From Dimorphilus gyrociliatus (taxonomy: Eukaryota > Annelida > Polychaeta > Dinophilidae): 64,000 nucleotides of DNA. Position numbers and translations under genes: made by a program. Position 1 is the stretch's first letter; each line of letters opens with the position of its first letter. The notes below the pieces were generated by a model. It worked only from the letters and a program-made list of their open reading frames with translations. It searched no databases and had not been told where the DNA came from. The stretch covers positions 961,167 through 1,025,166 of the forward strand of contig CAJFCJ010000005.1 of NCBI GenBank assembly GCA_904063045.1, in the 5' to 3' direction. This document shows, piece after piece, positions 1 through 13,183 of the stretch.

Positions 1-156
1 GGGTAAATATTATGTTCTTTGAAAAAAAAGGGTTACTCTTCGCTTAAGGAAAAATGATTAAATCACACTTGTGATCTAAATATAAATACGTATATCGTAA
101 ATGATATTCTATCAATTCTGTATTCTAAATTGATATACAATCATAATCTTATTTCA

Positions 157-160
<4 letters not shown>

Positions 161-222
<62 letters not shown>
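161..222. repeat. Compound (TC)n-(TATC)n microsatellite
   Basis: About 15 TC units (161-190) run directly into about 8 TATC units (191-222). This is a simple sequence repeat read directly from the sequence. Confidence 0.95.
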
Positions 223-1363
223 ACTAACTACTTAGTTTTTCAATTTTGCAAGAAAGTTACAGAGAAAGACAAATTTGTAATTAAAACAAATTGAAAGCTG
301 CTTGCGTTAAAAACTATGTCTGGACTTTCTTTTTGCAATTACTTTTAAAATCCAGAGCTTAAACAAAGGTCATCTGTAAGCCGAACAATAAAGTATCTTT
401 TGAGGGATGAAGGAATGTTAGATTATCCTTCACACAATTACTAATAATTGGTAACTCTTTGTAATATGAGAGATATTCTTAAAGACTTGTTGAAAGGAAT
501 ATTCGCAAAGTGGTCCATACGATTTTAAATTTTATTCATAGTCAACTAACTACTTTCCTACTAGTCTTACAGAGTACACGCTATCATTTTATAGTCATCT
601 TCCCTGATACAATCTATTTTTCCTCTATAAAACGATACTATATATTGATACCCGTTATGTTATATATAATACATGATTATAGCTAAAAAAAAAAAAGAAA
701 CGCCATCTATTGTATTATGTACTTCCGGAGTAAACTTTATGACATTCAACGGTTGAGAGAATTTATGAAAAAAGCTAAAAGCCATGGGAATAATAAAGTG
801 TTTAATGAAAATTTATGAGTCACTCTGGCCAGTTGGGAAATTCTTTGTTTACTAATTTTTTACTACATTATTACTAAAGGTTTTCATTAATTCACCTTGA
901 CGCTAAAACGTTAAAGGTGAGTGATTATGAACTTTTTGAACAATTAACTTTATTCGTAAAACTTGGCTTGATTATGTAATTCCGGAGGAAGTAAGCCTAG
1001 ACAGGTGAGAGATGTAGTACCTTTTATATATTGAGTAAACATTCGTTTATAGACGGGCACTTGTCTCATCTTTTTATGGAAAGATAACTTTTTATATTGA
1101 TTATAAACGCCAAATTGAATAAACTATTTGATTAGAAGAGAGGAGAATTAAAGTAAGAGAGAGCCTACTTAATAGAGAATGGATAGATTCGAGAAAGTAC
1201 TGAATCAACGTGGTTGAAAAGTGATATACAGTATATATTAAAGATATTATAAAGCTATTTCATTTACTAAACAATAAACGGATTTAGCTATTAAAAAGTT
1301 ACAAAAAGCTTTACGATTCCTTTGGGAACATTATCAGATTTTTTCGTACATGCTTTAAGACTA

Positions 1364-1375
1364 GGGGGGGGGGGG
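1364..1375. repeat. G12 homopolymer
   Basis: Twelve consecutive G in an otherwise AT-rich context. Such runs are prone to length error in sequencing and may be polymorphic. Confidence 0.9.
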
Positions 1376-1848
1376 AAGGGAAAGAACTGCCAGGTAATTT
1401 TGCCAATGTCACTGTAATAAATATACAATAAAGTATAAGTCAACACATAAAAATAGTTTTCCTGTTTCTTACTTTGTATCTTAAGATAATAACTAACAAA
1501 CAGCTTATCTCCCATTAAATGGCATATATATTTCAAGAGATAAACTTTATTTGTCTAAATTCTATGAATAGACCTCTTTAAATAGAAATTAGAGAAGATA
1601 ATAGGAAAATTTTTTGCCCTGTACAAAACTTTTTTTCATGCTTTTCCCCTCTCCTGCAAATTTTATCATTAGAGGAGAGGAAAAACAACAATTAACATTC
1701 AGTAGGCCATTAAGGCAAGAAAGTCGGAATAATTAATATTTTTCCGGTTTTAAGGAGAATGTCTGCACATTAATATATCCGAAAACCCCATCACAAAACA
1801 CTAACATATATATATATGCTGTTAACAGCAATCGAATAGAAATCTTAC

Positions 1849-1934
1849 CCATTTCTGAAATACTCTGGTGGTAAAGCAGCCGAAATTTGCAGCAGACTAA
1901 CAATTAGTAAAACAATCTTGACTTTTTCATTCAT
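1849..1934 (-). CDS. Signal-peptide first coding exon of a secreted or membrane protein, gene cut by the left edge
   Basis: On the minus strand an ATG at 1934 opens 28 codons (start MNEKVKIVLL, then a run of I, V, S and L, ending LPPEYFRNG) that look like a classical signal peptide with a short N-terminal positive region, a hydrophobic core and a small-residue cleavage site (ISAA-LPP). The exon is framed by a pyrimidine-rich acceptor ending in TTTTTAG directly before the ATG and by a donor GTAAGA after 1849 (phase 2). A 5'UTR exon (about 2788-2748) with donor GTAATT and a TATA box lie about 0.8 kb upstream. The rest of the protein is not found in the window, so the next exon is probably beyond the left edge and the product cannot be named. 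Confidence 0.45.
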
Positions 1935-2336
1935 CTAAAAAGTGGAAGGAAAATTGAATAAACAAAAAACACAAGTTCTCTATTTAATTTATAGGAAAAA
2001 AACAAATCCTTCTATTATTTCCCTTTTTTTTCTAACTTAAACAGAACAGACTGGGGGACAAAACTTCACTATCATTCTCTGATGATTAAACTTTTTTCCC
2101 GTTATTTTTTTTTGTTTAACCTTGAAAAAAATTGAAAAGAAGGAGAAAGAGAGGATGAACTAAGAGTATTATTTCAATAAGAAAGTATCAAATTAAAACC
2201 TCTTAAAAAGTACATTTTAAGAAAACAGATTTGTGTCGATGACATTTGCTTCTTAAAAAGCTATCATAGTATCAAGGATCAAAAACTAGTGAGAAGAAAA
2301 AACAAAAAAAAAAACAAAAGGGAATGAAATCTACAT

Positions 2337-2348
2337 TCTTTCTTTCTC

Positions 2349-2381
<33 letters not shown>
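2337..2381. repeat. TC-rich microsatellite
   Basis: TTTC and TC units over about 45 bases. It lies in the inferred 5'UTR intron of the left-edge gene. Confidence 0.9.
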
Positions 2382-2747
2382 GGATCCCTTAAACAAGTAG
2401 TTAGGTAAATAGAACTGTTTACAATATATGTTAAAAAAGCTATTATAACTTTTCATTAAAACTATGAGAAGAGCAAGTAAATAAATCTTTAATGATACAT
2501 TGACAGATAGTTTATTGAATGGTAAATGGGTGGATATTTTGAATACTATATAGTTCATTTAAATATAAAATATACTATAATATACACACAATTTCCATAA
2601 AAGCATATACATATATTCTAATTAAGATAAAATTTATATTGCTTTAAAATCAATCGGAATATTTTATATATACAAAGAAATATTAGAAAGATTTAAGGAT
2701 AAGTTTCAATATAATATAAAAGAAATCATCAAATAGAAAAGAATTAC

Positions 2748-2820
2748 CACGAAGAATATATGCAGAGCTTCCTATGCACTGACACTATGAGAGGTTCTGC
2801 GGTTTGCAACTCGTTATATA
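2748..2820 (-). promoter_or_regulatory. TATA promoter and 5'UTR exon of the left-edge gene
   Basis: On the minus strand TATATAA (2820-2814) is followed about 30 bases later by initiator-like TCATAG and TCAGTG (about 2788 and 2780) and, after a 40-base leader, by a splice donor GTAATT at 2747. The leader would be joined to the acceptor just before the ATG at 1934. Spacing and order fit a TATA promoter; the start site itself is inferred. Confidence 0.45.
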
Positions 2821-5800
2821 CGTGACGTATGTTTATATGCATGGCTTGGTGGGCGTCTAAAATGGCTATAAAAATTTTTTTCGTTTATAAAATACATTTA
2901 TTTTATTAAATGAAATTTCTTTTACATTGTTTTAGAATTTTCTTATTGGTTTAACAATCTTCAATTGACTTTTAGGTGAATTATATGTTAACTATGTATA
3001 TAACGTATTTAATATAGTAATATTACTATATTTCTATATTTACCGTATATTTATGTATGCGAACTATTTTAGCATTTTATATCTCTGTTTAATATAAATA
3101 ACATGTTTCTTCAAAGTTTGAGTGTTAACACCATTTGAATCGAATAGCTTTATTCTGATGGATAATTTATCTTTGCTTCCGGTCAATATAAGGGTCGACT
3201 TAAATTAGCATAACTAAAAACGGTATATGAATTTTATATTCTAAAATAGCTATATAATTATTAATAGAAAGTTCATTAAAATAGACTTTATGATTCTCTT
3301 CCAAAGGAATCTTCAAGATAAATATACTGTATATATATACAGTATATATAAGTATGTATTGTCTATGTACCAGTTGAGTAAAGTTACGAAATCTTTTTAG
3401 GAATTTTCATTAAATTCTTTCATTCGTCCTTCCGTATCATTGAGATAGGAGATGAGTGTCAATTTTTTATATATTTTTTTTGCAGAATTCCAGTAATACG
3501 CACTGTAAAATGATCTAAAAATTGATGAAAAATTATTATCATTATATATATAAATGTCAAATATGTGCAAGTTATGTTTTTATAAACTATTGATATTATT
3601 GATAAAACTTTAGTATTCTATTTATAAAAATTAACCGATAAATAGGTATGTTCTAATTACTAGGTTTAAAACTGTTTGAACGTAAACGAGGCCAGTATAA
3701 ATAAGTCGCAAAAATCTTTATGAAAAGATATAAATAAATATGTACACTGTATTGTAGGCTAACCAAAGATACGGTTGGATGAAGTAAGAGAAAGAATAGT
3801 AGAAGGAGAACGAGGAGGATAGGAGGATATAATCTAGACGCACTTGGCATTATAAAGCGCGTTTATCTTTCTTACGACTATCTTACCTGCTTAATTTTTT
3901 TCCTTTTGCATTTGCTTTTTTTAAAAGGAAAAACAAATGTATTTCTAGGGAATTTATCTACTTCCTGTAAGATATAAGGCAAGTGCTTTTATTGGAGTAT
4001 TTCCAAAGCAAAGTCAATCTTACTAAATAAATATGAGGGCGTCCGTTTTCTTTAAAGTTTTTTTAGTACAGTCATTAGGCATCGGTAAGTTGGAATAAAT
4101 TTTACTAATGGATTTTGCAAAACCTCTTGAATACTCTACTAGCCGATTCCTAAGTAATTACCAACAATCGCATAATTTTCCCATTCGTTCAATGAGATGT
4201 TTTGTTGGTTAAATCTTTGCTGTCAAGGGATTTGTTCGATGGAAACCCAACAGGAGATCGCAGTTATTCCGTTTAAATAAAGTCGGATTGCAATAACCCT
4301 TGAATCGGAAAGGTAAACAAGGTCGAAATTTTTAGTAAATGATGATTAGAATAAGCCGTATTTTTTACGTTTCTCTCTTTTAATTACTGATACTTGATTG
4401 TTTTTTAACTTCTTCTTGGAAATTTTATTCCAACATCAATAGAAATTTATTGACTAAACACTTAAAACAAGGTTAAAATATGCATTTTATTAAATGATAG
4501 CTTAATAAAGAAAAGCGATGAATGCAAAGTATTATATAGTATAATTACCAGTTTTGTTTGTAAATATTGTGCATAAATATACATAGAATACCCTTTAAAA
4601 CTCTTAAATTTGCAGTTGACTTTTATTTACGATAGTTAATAAGCTCAATCAACGTAAAATGTAACTATAACGCTAACGTTAAATTATACTTGTTTTCAAC
4701 GGATAACATCTAAAGATAATTTACCGGAAATGTATTCCGTTGATAATGACTCGAATCAAGTAAAAATAATTACTGCAATAACAAATATTGATAATCATTA
4801 ATTGTCTATAGATTTAAAATTAACGACCGTATTGAACCATCTATTCCTAACCGTCAGACATTAAAGCATTTTTCTATAGATTGTTGTTGTGTTATCTATT
4901 TTTGATGATAATTAATAAGTTATGAAATAGACCTTTGGAGATGTAATCATTGGATAGCGGCAATAAACTACGGCAATAAATTTGCTTTTAATAGATATAT
5001 ATATTCTATCATTAATTGAAATAAAACAATCGGCCTCTTTCGAGTACATAGTATCTCTTCAATAGTCTACTTTTCAAGAAAATTGTAATTATAGAATAGT
5101 CTACCAAGTTTAAGTATTCTCTCAACAGAATATGTTTATCTTTAATGGGTGATATTTTCTTTCTAATGAATTTTTTTTATCATCCACTCTTCCTCAATTT
5201 ATCCATCTTCCACCCCCTCTTGTCGACATTTTGTAAGTAGTATACTGAAAATTAGGCCTCCTGTAAATATATACATATTTTTAAATACATATATCGTTCC
5301 AATTTGCTGGTGAAATTCAAATAGGTCATACTATGACCTTTTATTTCACCCATATATTAAATTTTGTAATGTAATACAGCATTATTCACCAATTTGTCGA
5401 AAGAGTCGTCCCTTATTTTCATAATTACCCTACACTTTAAATTACAAAGGGGAAGGAGCATCCAGTCATTATCGATATAATCCTTATCATCTTAATAATT
5501 TTAACACCCTCCTTAAGTATTTGCAACGCCGTATTATGAATTTCTTATATCCCTGCCTTTCAACATCTCTCTCCCTCTTCCGCTCTGTTTGTCTATCTGT
5601 CTGTCTTTCTTTCTTGACTCTTTGACTCTTTCTTTCTATCTGTTTCTGTCTATCTGTCTCTCTGTCTGTCTCTGCCTGTCTTTCTTTCTTTCTTTCTCTT
5701 TACACGTCCCCCGCGCGCTCTCTCACTCTCACTCTCTCTCTCTTTGTCTCACTCTTCATGAGGTATTCAATATGCGTATATATATCTATTTTCAACACTT

Positions 5801-8800
5801 CTTCTCTTCTCTATCTCTTTTATAATTAATTTTTTTACTAAGTAGGAGAAAATTTTATCCAAAATACAAAGTATCCTTAATCATCTTTTTTTGATTGACC
5901 AAGGCCTATGATTCTCATTAATTATTTGTTCTGCTTGCTAGTTAACTATCCATCGAAAATTACTTTCATAAGCTATGTCTCTTCCTTTTCATATTTATCA
6001 ACTTTTTGATATTTATCCCTCTTTTCTTTTCTTGAAATAATGAACGTTTACAGTTAATTTTCTTGTCTATTGTTATATGTTTAATTCTAATTGAACTATT
6101 TTAAGTATGGGGAGAGAAAATAAATGGCAAAAGAGAACATTTTCCCCTTTCTTGTAGCTAGTTGTGAGGAGCATGATAAAATCAACTGTAAAGTCACGTA
6201 TTAGAATTTTTTTGCAGCTTTTAGACACGCTAATGGACACTGTATATTTCATCTATGAGGCCCTCAACAAGTATAGTAATTAAAATACTTAACAACACTG
6301 ACTATTTTTGTCTCCTTCATTACGAGATATTTGTATGGAAATTATTGACTTAATCCCTACAAACAAAACTATTGAAAAAGTATTAAGAGAAAACAAGCGG
6401 AAATAATAGTGTTACTTGAAAAGTCGTTTATCAAGTTTGTCAAAAAAAAGAAAGTTAACCAATTTTGGTGTTATCAGTGTATATAATTCTCTATAATCTA
6501 GTAAGCCCCGTTAATCATGTATCTTTTGACAACAATCACTCATTTGGGAAATTTTACATACGTGTTTGGCAATCTTTTTATCAAATTATTGACTTTTTGT
6601 CAAATTTTTTTTTTTAAAGATTCGCCTTAAGTGCAGTTATCCATAATTTGACGTTTGCTTTAGGTATATATATATATATATATATATATGTGTATTCTAT
6701 AGGCTGTTTTACTTCGCAATTCGACGTTTAGACGCATTTAAATTTGTACATGTAATTTTTTCTCTTTCAAGCTTTACTTTGTCCTAATTGATCCCAGACA
6801 GAAAGGGAGAGAGAGAGAGAGAGAGAAAACTACGTCAGGCGTATAATGTCAAACTTCCTTTAGGATAATAATTTCAGATAAATTTTATCAAGTGAAGAGA
6901 TTTGAAGAACACTTAACGAATCCCAAAGAGAACTTTAACTAATTTTCTCCATAAGTCATCGATTAACTTCAACCCAAAGCGAAAAAAAGAAAAAAAAACC
7001 CTAATCTCTTCCATCACTTTGAGTTTTCGGTTAGAGGATAAAAGAAAAATCTACGAATGAGAGTTATGATTTTCGAAACGGCTGAATGCAAAAATCTCTT
7101 TAGCCAAAACTAACTTTTATCTTTCAATGCTTAACAAGGCAATAGAGTGTGACAAACAAACAAAAAAACCTACATGAAGCGCAATGTTAGAAGTCTGCTT
7201 TGAAAAATTATAAGGAGATATAGAACTTCCGTTTTGGTAAGAAATGGACAGGAATAACAAAACAGATAAATGAGGGAGGTAGGGAGAGAGAATAAGAGAG
7301 GGAGGGAGGGAAGAAAATTGAGTGAAAGAAATAACGAAAAGAAAGAGCATTCATTAGTCATTTTTGTGCCACGTTAACAAACTGACAATAGAGCAAACAA
7401 CTTTAAAAAAAAAACTCCCTTAGTTGCATAATCAGTCTAGGTGTCCTATCAGCTTGAGAGTAGAGGTAGCTATAAGGAAATTTCTTTCCATTTTTACCAC
7501 TGACACGCTTATTAAATTATATTTGTTAGTAATATAATACATAGATTATAGCACAGATTTCCCTTTTGGCAAGTGATAATTATTCATAAAATGTATTACT
7601 ACAGTATATATTGTATATATATATATATATATATTATGTATTTGATAATTATTATCCCTTACGTACTCTTCCATTTCATTCATTTTCCTTCGACTTGTTT
7701 TCATCTCCGAATGGAATAATATGCAAATTTCTCTTTTCTAAAATTCGTCTGTTCTAAATATCATTATTCTGCAGGAAAAGCGTTCTGGTTTCTCTCATTC
7801 CCTAATGAAATTTTCTTGTCCCTTATCGCCGAATTGATTACGAGATACATATTAAAGTTCAATCATTTGTCTTTCCACCTCGTTGTTATTTCTTCTTGAC
7901 ACTTATACACTTATCTTTCTTTTTCTATTCTTCCCTTTTCATGTATGACATAAACGTTAAATCAACCTCATCGTTTCCCTGTATTTTAAATTATCCATTT
8001 CCGACTTTTCATCTTGATAGACTAGCTTTTCCGTTGTCTGAATATAAGACGTTGCTCAATAGAGATAAATTGATAAAGATTCTTAAATAAATTGAGCTTT
8101 ATGCTCTTTCAAATTTTCGTCCCTCTTTTTAGTTGAATAGAGAAATTGATAGATTATTTCTAAGGACACCATAAATTCATTCTCTTTATAACAACTACCA
8201 GAGTCTTTTCTAATTTGAAATTTTATCTCCAATTTTTAATTTACTTCTTTAAAAGAGAAAGAGAGAGAGAGAAGGTCTTCTTTGCGAAAAGTTGACTATT
8301 TCGTATAGTGTTTCTCTTCAAAATTTTCTAGACGTTTAGTTTAATTTTATTTAATAAAAATTGAAATAAAGAAAAAGATTGCATAACCAAAAGTTGAGTA
8401 GTTTTTCATTTAAAAGGCAAAGTCTAGCCTTTCAAACCATATTGCACTTGACACTTATCAGGTTTATCAAACTATATTTATAGTTATTTTGAGAACGTTT
8501 CGTAGTTTTATATATGTAATATATATTCTTTGTTGACAGTATATAGAGAGGTCTTGAAGTTAACTTGTCTACCCTATTGAAGAATACGAAACAAATTTTC
8601 TCTCTCTTTCTCTCTTTCTCTCTTCCACCCATCCCCTTCATTTCTCTTCCTGGTTTTTTTTTAAGTTAAGTATTACTTCTCTTACTGTTCAAATATCATC
8701 CAAAAAGGAGATAAAAGAAGTGGAATGATTGTAAATGAGTTATCGTAGGAGAATAACAGAAATAAGAGAATTCGAATATCTATTATATTTCAATTGTTGC

Positions 8801-9330
8801 TATGTTACAAAAAAAAACAATATATATATACAATTATAATGAAAAAAAGGCAACATTCTCCAACTTTTCAAAAGGTAAACTTACAGTTAATAACCTCTAC
8901 TTTACTAGAGACATCTTCAGGTTGATCATGAAACAATAATTGACTCGTTATAAAAAGTAAAAGCTTGACGTACATTATTCAAGTAATCAATGCTCCTTAA
9001 TTGTTAATTTTCCAGTATTTTCCAAAAAGCTAAAAATAAATAACCATATAGTTTTTGTCATTTTACCAATTTAAGTACAAATATTTTAATTCTGCCTTAT
9101 TAGAGCCTTAAATGAGTCAGACAAACGCTTAGATTAGGGTAAATAAAATGACTAACGCAAGAAAGTTCTATGAATTATCTATATCCAAAAGTACAGATTC
9201 TATTCATCTTGCCAATATTATCTCTGAAAAATGTTGAATTTTGCATTAATATGAGAGAATTATGTTAATTTATTCATGACCGTGTAAAGGTAACACATGG
9301 TTATTTCCACTCGTTATTCAAATGACTTCT
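2821..9330. other. Gene-free 6.5 kb stretch
   Basis: No exon with credible domain content or codon pattern was found on either strand. The stretch contains a pyrimidine-rich tract (5565-5758), TA runs (6665-6689, 7616-7632), GA and GGGA tracts (6804-6826, 7256-7322) and TACTGTATA-type motifs (3322-3350, 7603). The long open frames over the CT tracts are low complexity. Confidence 0.5.
5565..5758. repeat. 190-bp pyrimidine-rich low-complexity tract
   Basis: Mixed CT, CTTT, CTGT and TCAC repeats, nearly pure pyrimidine on the plus strand. It creates a spurious Ser/Leu-rich open frame. Confidence 0.85.
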
Positions 9331-9366
9331 TTTAAAGAGCACATTCTTTTAGAGACATTCTCAGTC
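9331..9366 (+). promoter_or_regulatory. Probable core promoter of the 5-CUB gene
   Basis: TTTAAAG at 9331 acts as a TATA-like box, and TCAGTCC at 9361, a good match to the arthropod-type initiator TCAGTY, follows at about 30 bases. The ATG is at 9382, giving a very short leader. Confidence 0.4.
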
Positions 9367-9381
9367 CAACTTCAAAATCCA

Positions 9382-12300
9382 ATGACGAAAGCAACTTTTC
9401 TAATTTTGAGCGTTTGTCTCATTATTCTTTCTGCGGTATATGAAATATCCCTTTTTTAATAAGAAAAATACCACATTACCATATTTCTATTCTTATTTTT
9501 TTAAGTTTTCAAAAATTTCAGCCTAGTTGTGCAAATGGAAATGGAAAAACTAGCAGTTCCACAAGCTGCATGTTAAATAATTTCAAAACTATTCAACAGA
9601 CGTTAAAGAACAATATCGACAATTTATTCGGTGAGAGTATCTTTCTTCTATAAATAGTTTGATTATAACATATCTTGAAATTATAGAAATAATAACTGAT
9701 CATGAAGATTCTCCAACAAGTATTTTCTTTCATTTTGTTAAATTGAAATATTTAACTTTTATGTACTTTTCCAATTCAGAAACGATATATTGTCACAAAC
9801 AACAAACGATATATGAAGATTTTAGGAGTTTTAACTCTAAATTCGCTATCTCTTCAAGCAATCGAAGACCAAATACATGTACAATAATTATAAACATTGA
9901 CAGAACTTTCAAATCGGTTTGTTTCATTATTTTATTAATTTCTCATGGATAATTACTCTCTCTCTCTCTCTCTCTCTTATCTCTTATCTCTATCTATACC
10001 ATTTTCAATTTAGATCATAGAACTACAATTTTATGATATCAACATCCAAAATACGCCAGGATGTACCAGTGAAAAATTGACATTTACGGACGATAGCAAT
10101 TCTGTTTCTTTCTGTCAATATGAAGAATCAAATAGTAAGTTTCTTACAAAGTAATATATAATTCATTATGCGTAATCTGACCTTATCGTCTCTTCAAATA
10201 GATAACAATGACAATCTTGTACCAACAAATTTGTTCTCCATTCAGAAACCAAAGCTTAATAAAATTTATGAGATAAAGCCAAATGGATCATTGGTTATTC
10301 AATTCATCACTAGAGAATTTACTCAGTCGAACTTCTCTCTACTAGCTAAATTCAAAACTCCAGCGTTTGAATGTGAAAAATCACCAGATATCTCTCCAAT
10401 TGTAAAATGCCAGGACCATTCAAGAGAAACGATTAATTTTGACTGCACTGGTCAAGTCTACGTTATATCGACTAATGGTACATATAGATCCGATGAAAAC
10501 TGTAAAGTATTATTAAATACTCAATGCGTACAAACTGGGGTAAATACAATTTTAAGTTGATTGTAAAAGAAAATGATCCTTTCGTTTGTTTATTTAGACG
10601 TTTTTCTTCGCGTTTGAATCTTTCGATGTAGAAGGGAACCGTATTTGTTCATATGATAAATTAATTATTGAAAGCGAAAATATAGATCACATTTTTTGTG
10701 GCAAAGGAGGAAACGGTAAGAACTTTATATTCTAAAGACTAATGAACTGAATTATAATATTGCAGAGGATATTTCTTTTGAAAGAAACGGCACAATAACC
10801 CATCATTCGGTTCGGCTCAATAGCCCTTATTCAATAAAATCTGTCAAGTCTGTTTCTGTAAACTTCATTTCTGATTCAAACGTTGAAAAGAGGGGAATAG
10901 TTATGAAAACATGGTTCCAAGCGGGCGGGACAGAAGAAGATACTACTACTTCCACGGTGCCTACTACTACTTCCACGGTGCCTACTACTACTTCCACGGT
11001 GCCTACTACTACATCAGAAAATTTGGTAACTACTCAACAAAACAATAACAATTCTCCACTGTTGCATTGTCGCTGGGGTTCAAGACACAATATCAAGTTG
11101 GATTGCAGTGGTATAAACTACACACTATCGTCAAATGGTATATACAAACCCTACGAGTTGTGTGACTATAATTTCATACTTGAAAATAATTTAAAAGGCG
11201 TCAGTATACCAAAGTTTATTAATAAAGGCTTTTATTCGAAAGTTCTTTTCTTTTCATTTAGAGATTTTCATTGAAATATAAAACAGTGCATATAGAGTAC
11301 CACAGCAAATGTCGTTACGATTATTTGGGTATTGAATATAACAATCAAACCACTTTTATTTGTGGTTCTGGACGAAGCAGTTGAGAAGTTTAAAATAAAC
11401 AAATTAAACTAATAACCGTATTACTTTCTATGACATTCAACAGCTTCTTACACCTATCCAAGGAGGTTGTTGATGCCACATACATATGTCGGAGTGAACC
11501 TCGATACTGAATACTATCTAGACATAGATCGGACGCTAACTATTTTCTTTAAAACTGATGGAAGCTATCATTTCAGAGGATTTGAAATTCAAGCAAATTT
11601 TAATTGCGACAAAGCAGTACCCTCCACAGTGAAACCAAAGGCAGAAACCACAGTATCGGAAGTAGAATCAAGTACAAGCAAATATTACCATTAATATCTT
11701 TGTACAACTCTATTATTTTTACAGAAAAGATATCCTGTTATGATAAAGTTCAAATTTTCATGGACGATAATTGGCAAATCGACCAATACATAATTACAAC
11801 ACCCGATTATCCATCATACTATAGAACCTCTGATTACAACTGTTCAGTTTCCCTACATACTTCTTTTCTTTCTTCGGTACAGTGTTTGATTAAATTTTCC
11901 TAACTGTAAACATATAACTGTCAATATGTCTATTAAACATTTGCAGTTCGTCTACATTATATTTGACGAGTTATTCTTTCCGAGCAGCAACTGTGATGAA
12001 AATAGATTAAGCTTTTCTAACGGATTTGCAAAAACCACATTTTGTTCTTTAGGTTTGTTACAAATTAGTAATCTCCTCTCAAAGATAATGTTACATTTCT
12101 CCATCATTTTAAAGCAAGGACCAATAATTTTTTGGAAGATATAAAGATTTTTTATAATACTGAATTTCTTACAAATAAAATATATAAAATAAGATATGAT
12201 GAACTTCTCAAAATCCAAATTATGCTGCCATATTCTCCATACTATAAACGTTTTAAACTGCGCATTTTTAAAAATCTTCGTAATATACCTGGAATTGAAT

Positions 12301-13183
12301 CGTCAGCTAAACCTGAAGAAATGACGACTGAATATATAACTAGAGCCAACAGAGAAACTAGAGGTAATAGAGAAAGATCAACTAGAGGTAATAGAGAAAG
12401 ATCAACTGGAGCTCCATGGAAGACAACAAATCAGAGATATTTCAAAAGTTCACCAAAAGCTACCACTTCTATTAACGATTATACAACAATGCCAAATTAT
12501 CCAACAACATCGGTAAAAACAACTAAACCTACCCGAGACAATGACAGTAAAGTTTGAATATACATATATACTATATTATTATAATAATAATGCTGAAATC
12601 CAATTATCTTCTATTCAAAAGCTGTAATAGAATGCAAGAGAGATATGGTTTTGGATAGATCAACCTTATGCAATAAGTCAATATCGATTGTATCAATGAA
12701 TTATCCAAACAATCATCCATCTGGTTACAGTTGTCGTGTTTATTTTGATACACAAATGGAAAATCCAGAGGTTCATTTACTTAGCTAATCTAAAAGTTTA
12801 TAAATCTTCGATAATACAATCCCTTTTTGAACAGGAAGCTTATATAAAGTTTACTGAACTTTATGCGGATTCAGGTTCTTCTAGACTTTTCATATCATTT
12901 AATGCCGAATTGGACTCAATTTATTATAATATGAGAAGTAAATAAATTCATATATTTAAATATTATAATATAGATATCTATAAATATTTTATGCTGAAAA
13001 ATTTCGGATACAGCATCTAGATCTAGTTGGAATTCTTTTTCACGCATGAGCTTTAATGAAAAGACTCTTTTTGACGGAACGAGGTATAAACTGGACCTCA
13101 GGAAACAGTTAACCTTCCGTTTTGGGTCATTTAGCCAAAGGCGTATACGACGTTTCAGACTCGAAGTTGAATACACATGCTAA
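9382..13183 (+). CDS. Secreted protein with five CUB domains
   Basis: Fifteen exons: 9382-9435, 9522-9630, 9780-9916, 10014-10134, 10202-10539, 10598-10715, 10766-11199, 11262-11379, 11444-11671, 11725-11876, 11947-12052, 12139-12546, 12622-12770, 12835-12937, 13014-13183; 2745 nt, 914 residues, in frame throughout. Exon 1 is a signal peptide. Five CUB modules follow, each with an N-terminal Cys pair, a strand entering the second half at a phase 0 intron, and (modules 1-4) a C-x-D/K-L...F/I-C core ending at a phase 1 intron. Thr-rich stretches likely to carry O-glycans separate modules 2/3, 3/4 and 4/5. CUB domains bind proteins or sugars outside the cell; no catalytic domain is present, so this is likely a matrix, mucus or recognition protein. 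Module 5 has lost the second disulfide. The weakest junctions are the acceptor at 12139 and the donor GTTGAG after 11379. Confidence 0.85.
10942..11004 (+). repeat. Coding 21-bp tandem repeat (3 copies)
   Basis: Three identical copies of a 21-bp unit starting ACTACTACTTCC, followed by a partial fourth, encode the heptad TTTSTVP in the linker after the second CUB module. Identity at DNA level points to recent expansion. Confidence 0.95.
12357..12404 (+). repeat. Coding 24-bp tandem repeat (2 copies)
   Basis: Two identical 24-bp units encode RGNRERST twice in the basic linker between CUB modules 4 and 5. Confidence 0.95.

Larger units (their letters stand above)
1..1848. other. Gene-free left flank (probable intron plus microsatellites)
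   Basis: No convincing exon is visible. Because the minus-strand signal-peptide exon at 1849-1934 ends in a good splice donor, this stretch is probably its first coding intron. It holds a TC/TATC microsatellite, a run of twelve G and a 700-710 match to the AGATGGCG motif discussed elsewhere. Open frames here have no domain likeness and low-complexity composition. Confidence 0.4.

Noticed and set aside
1291-1536. Minus-strand open frame downstream of the signal-peptide exon
   Set aside because: It crosses a G12 run read as prolines, has no domain likeness, and no splice arrangement joins it cleanly to the exon at 1849-1934.
5589-5825. Open frame rich in Ser, Leu and Cys
   Set aside because: It is a translation of a CT/CTTT/CTGT low-complexity tract.
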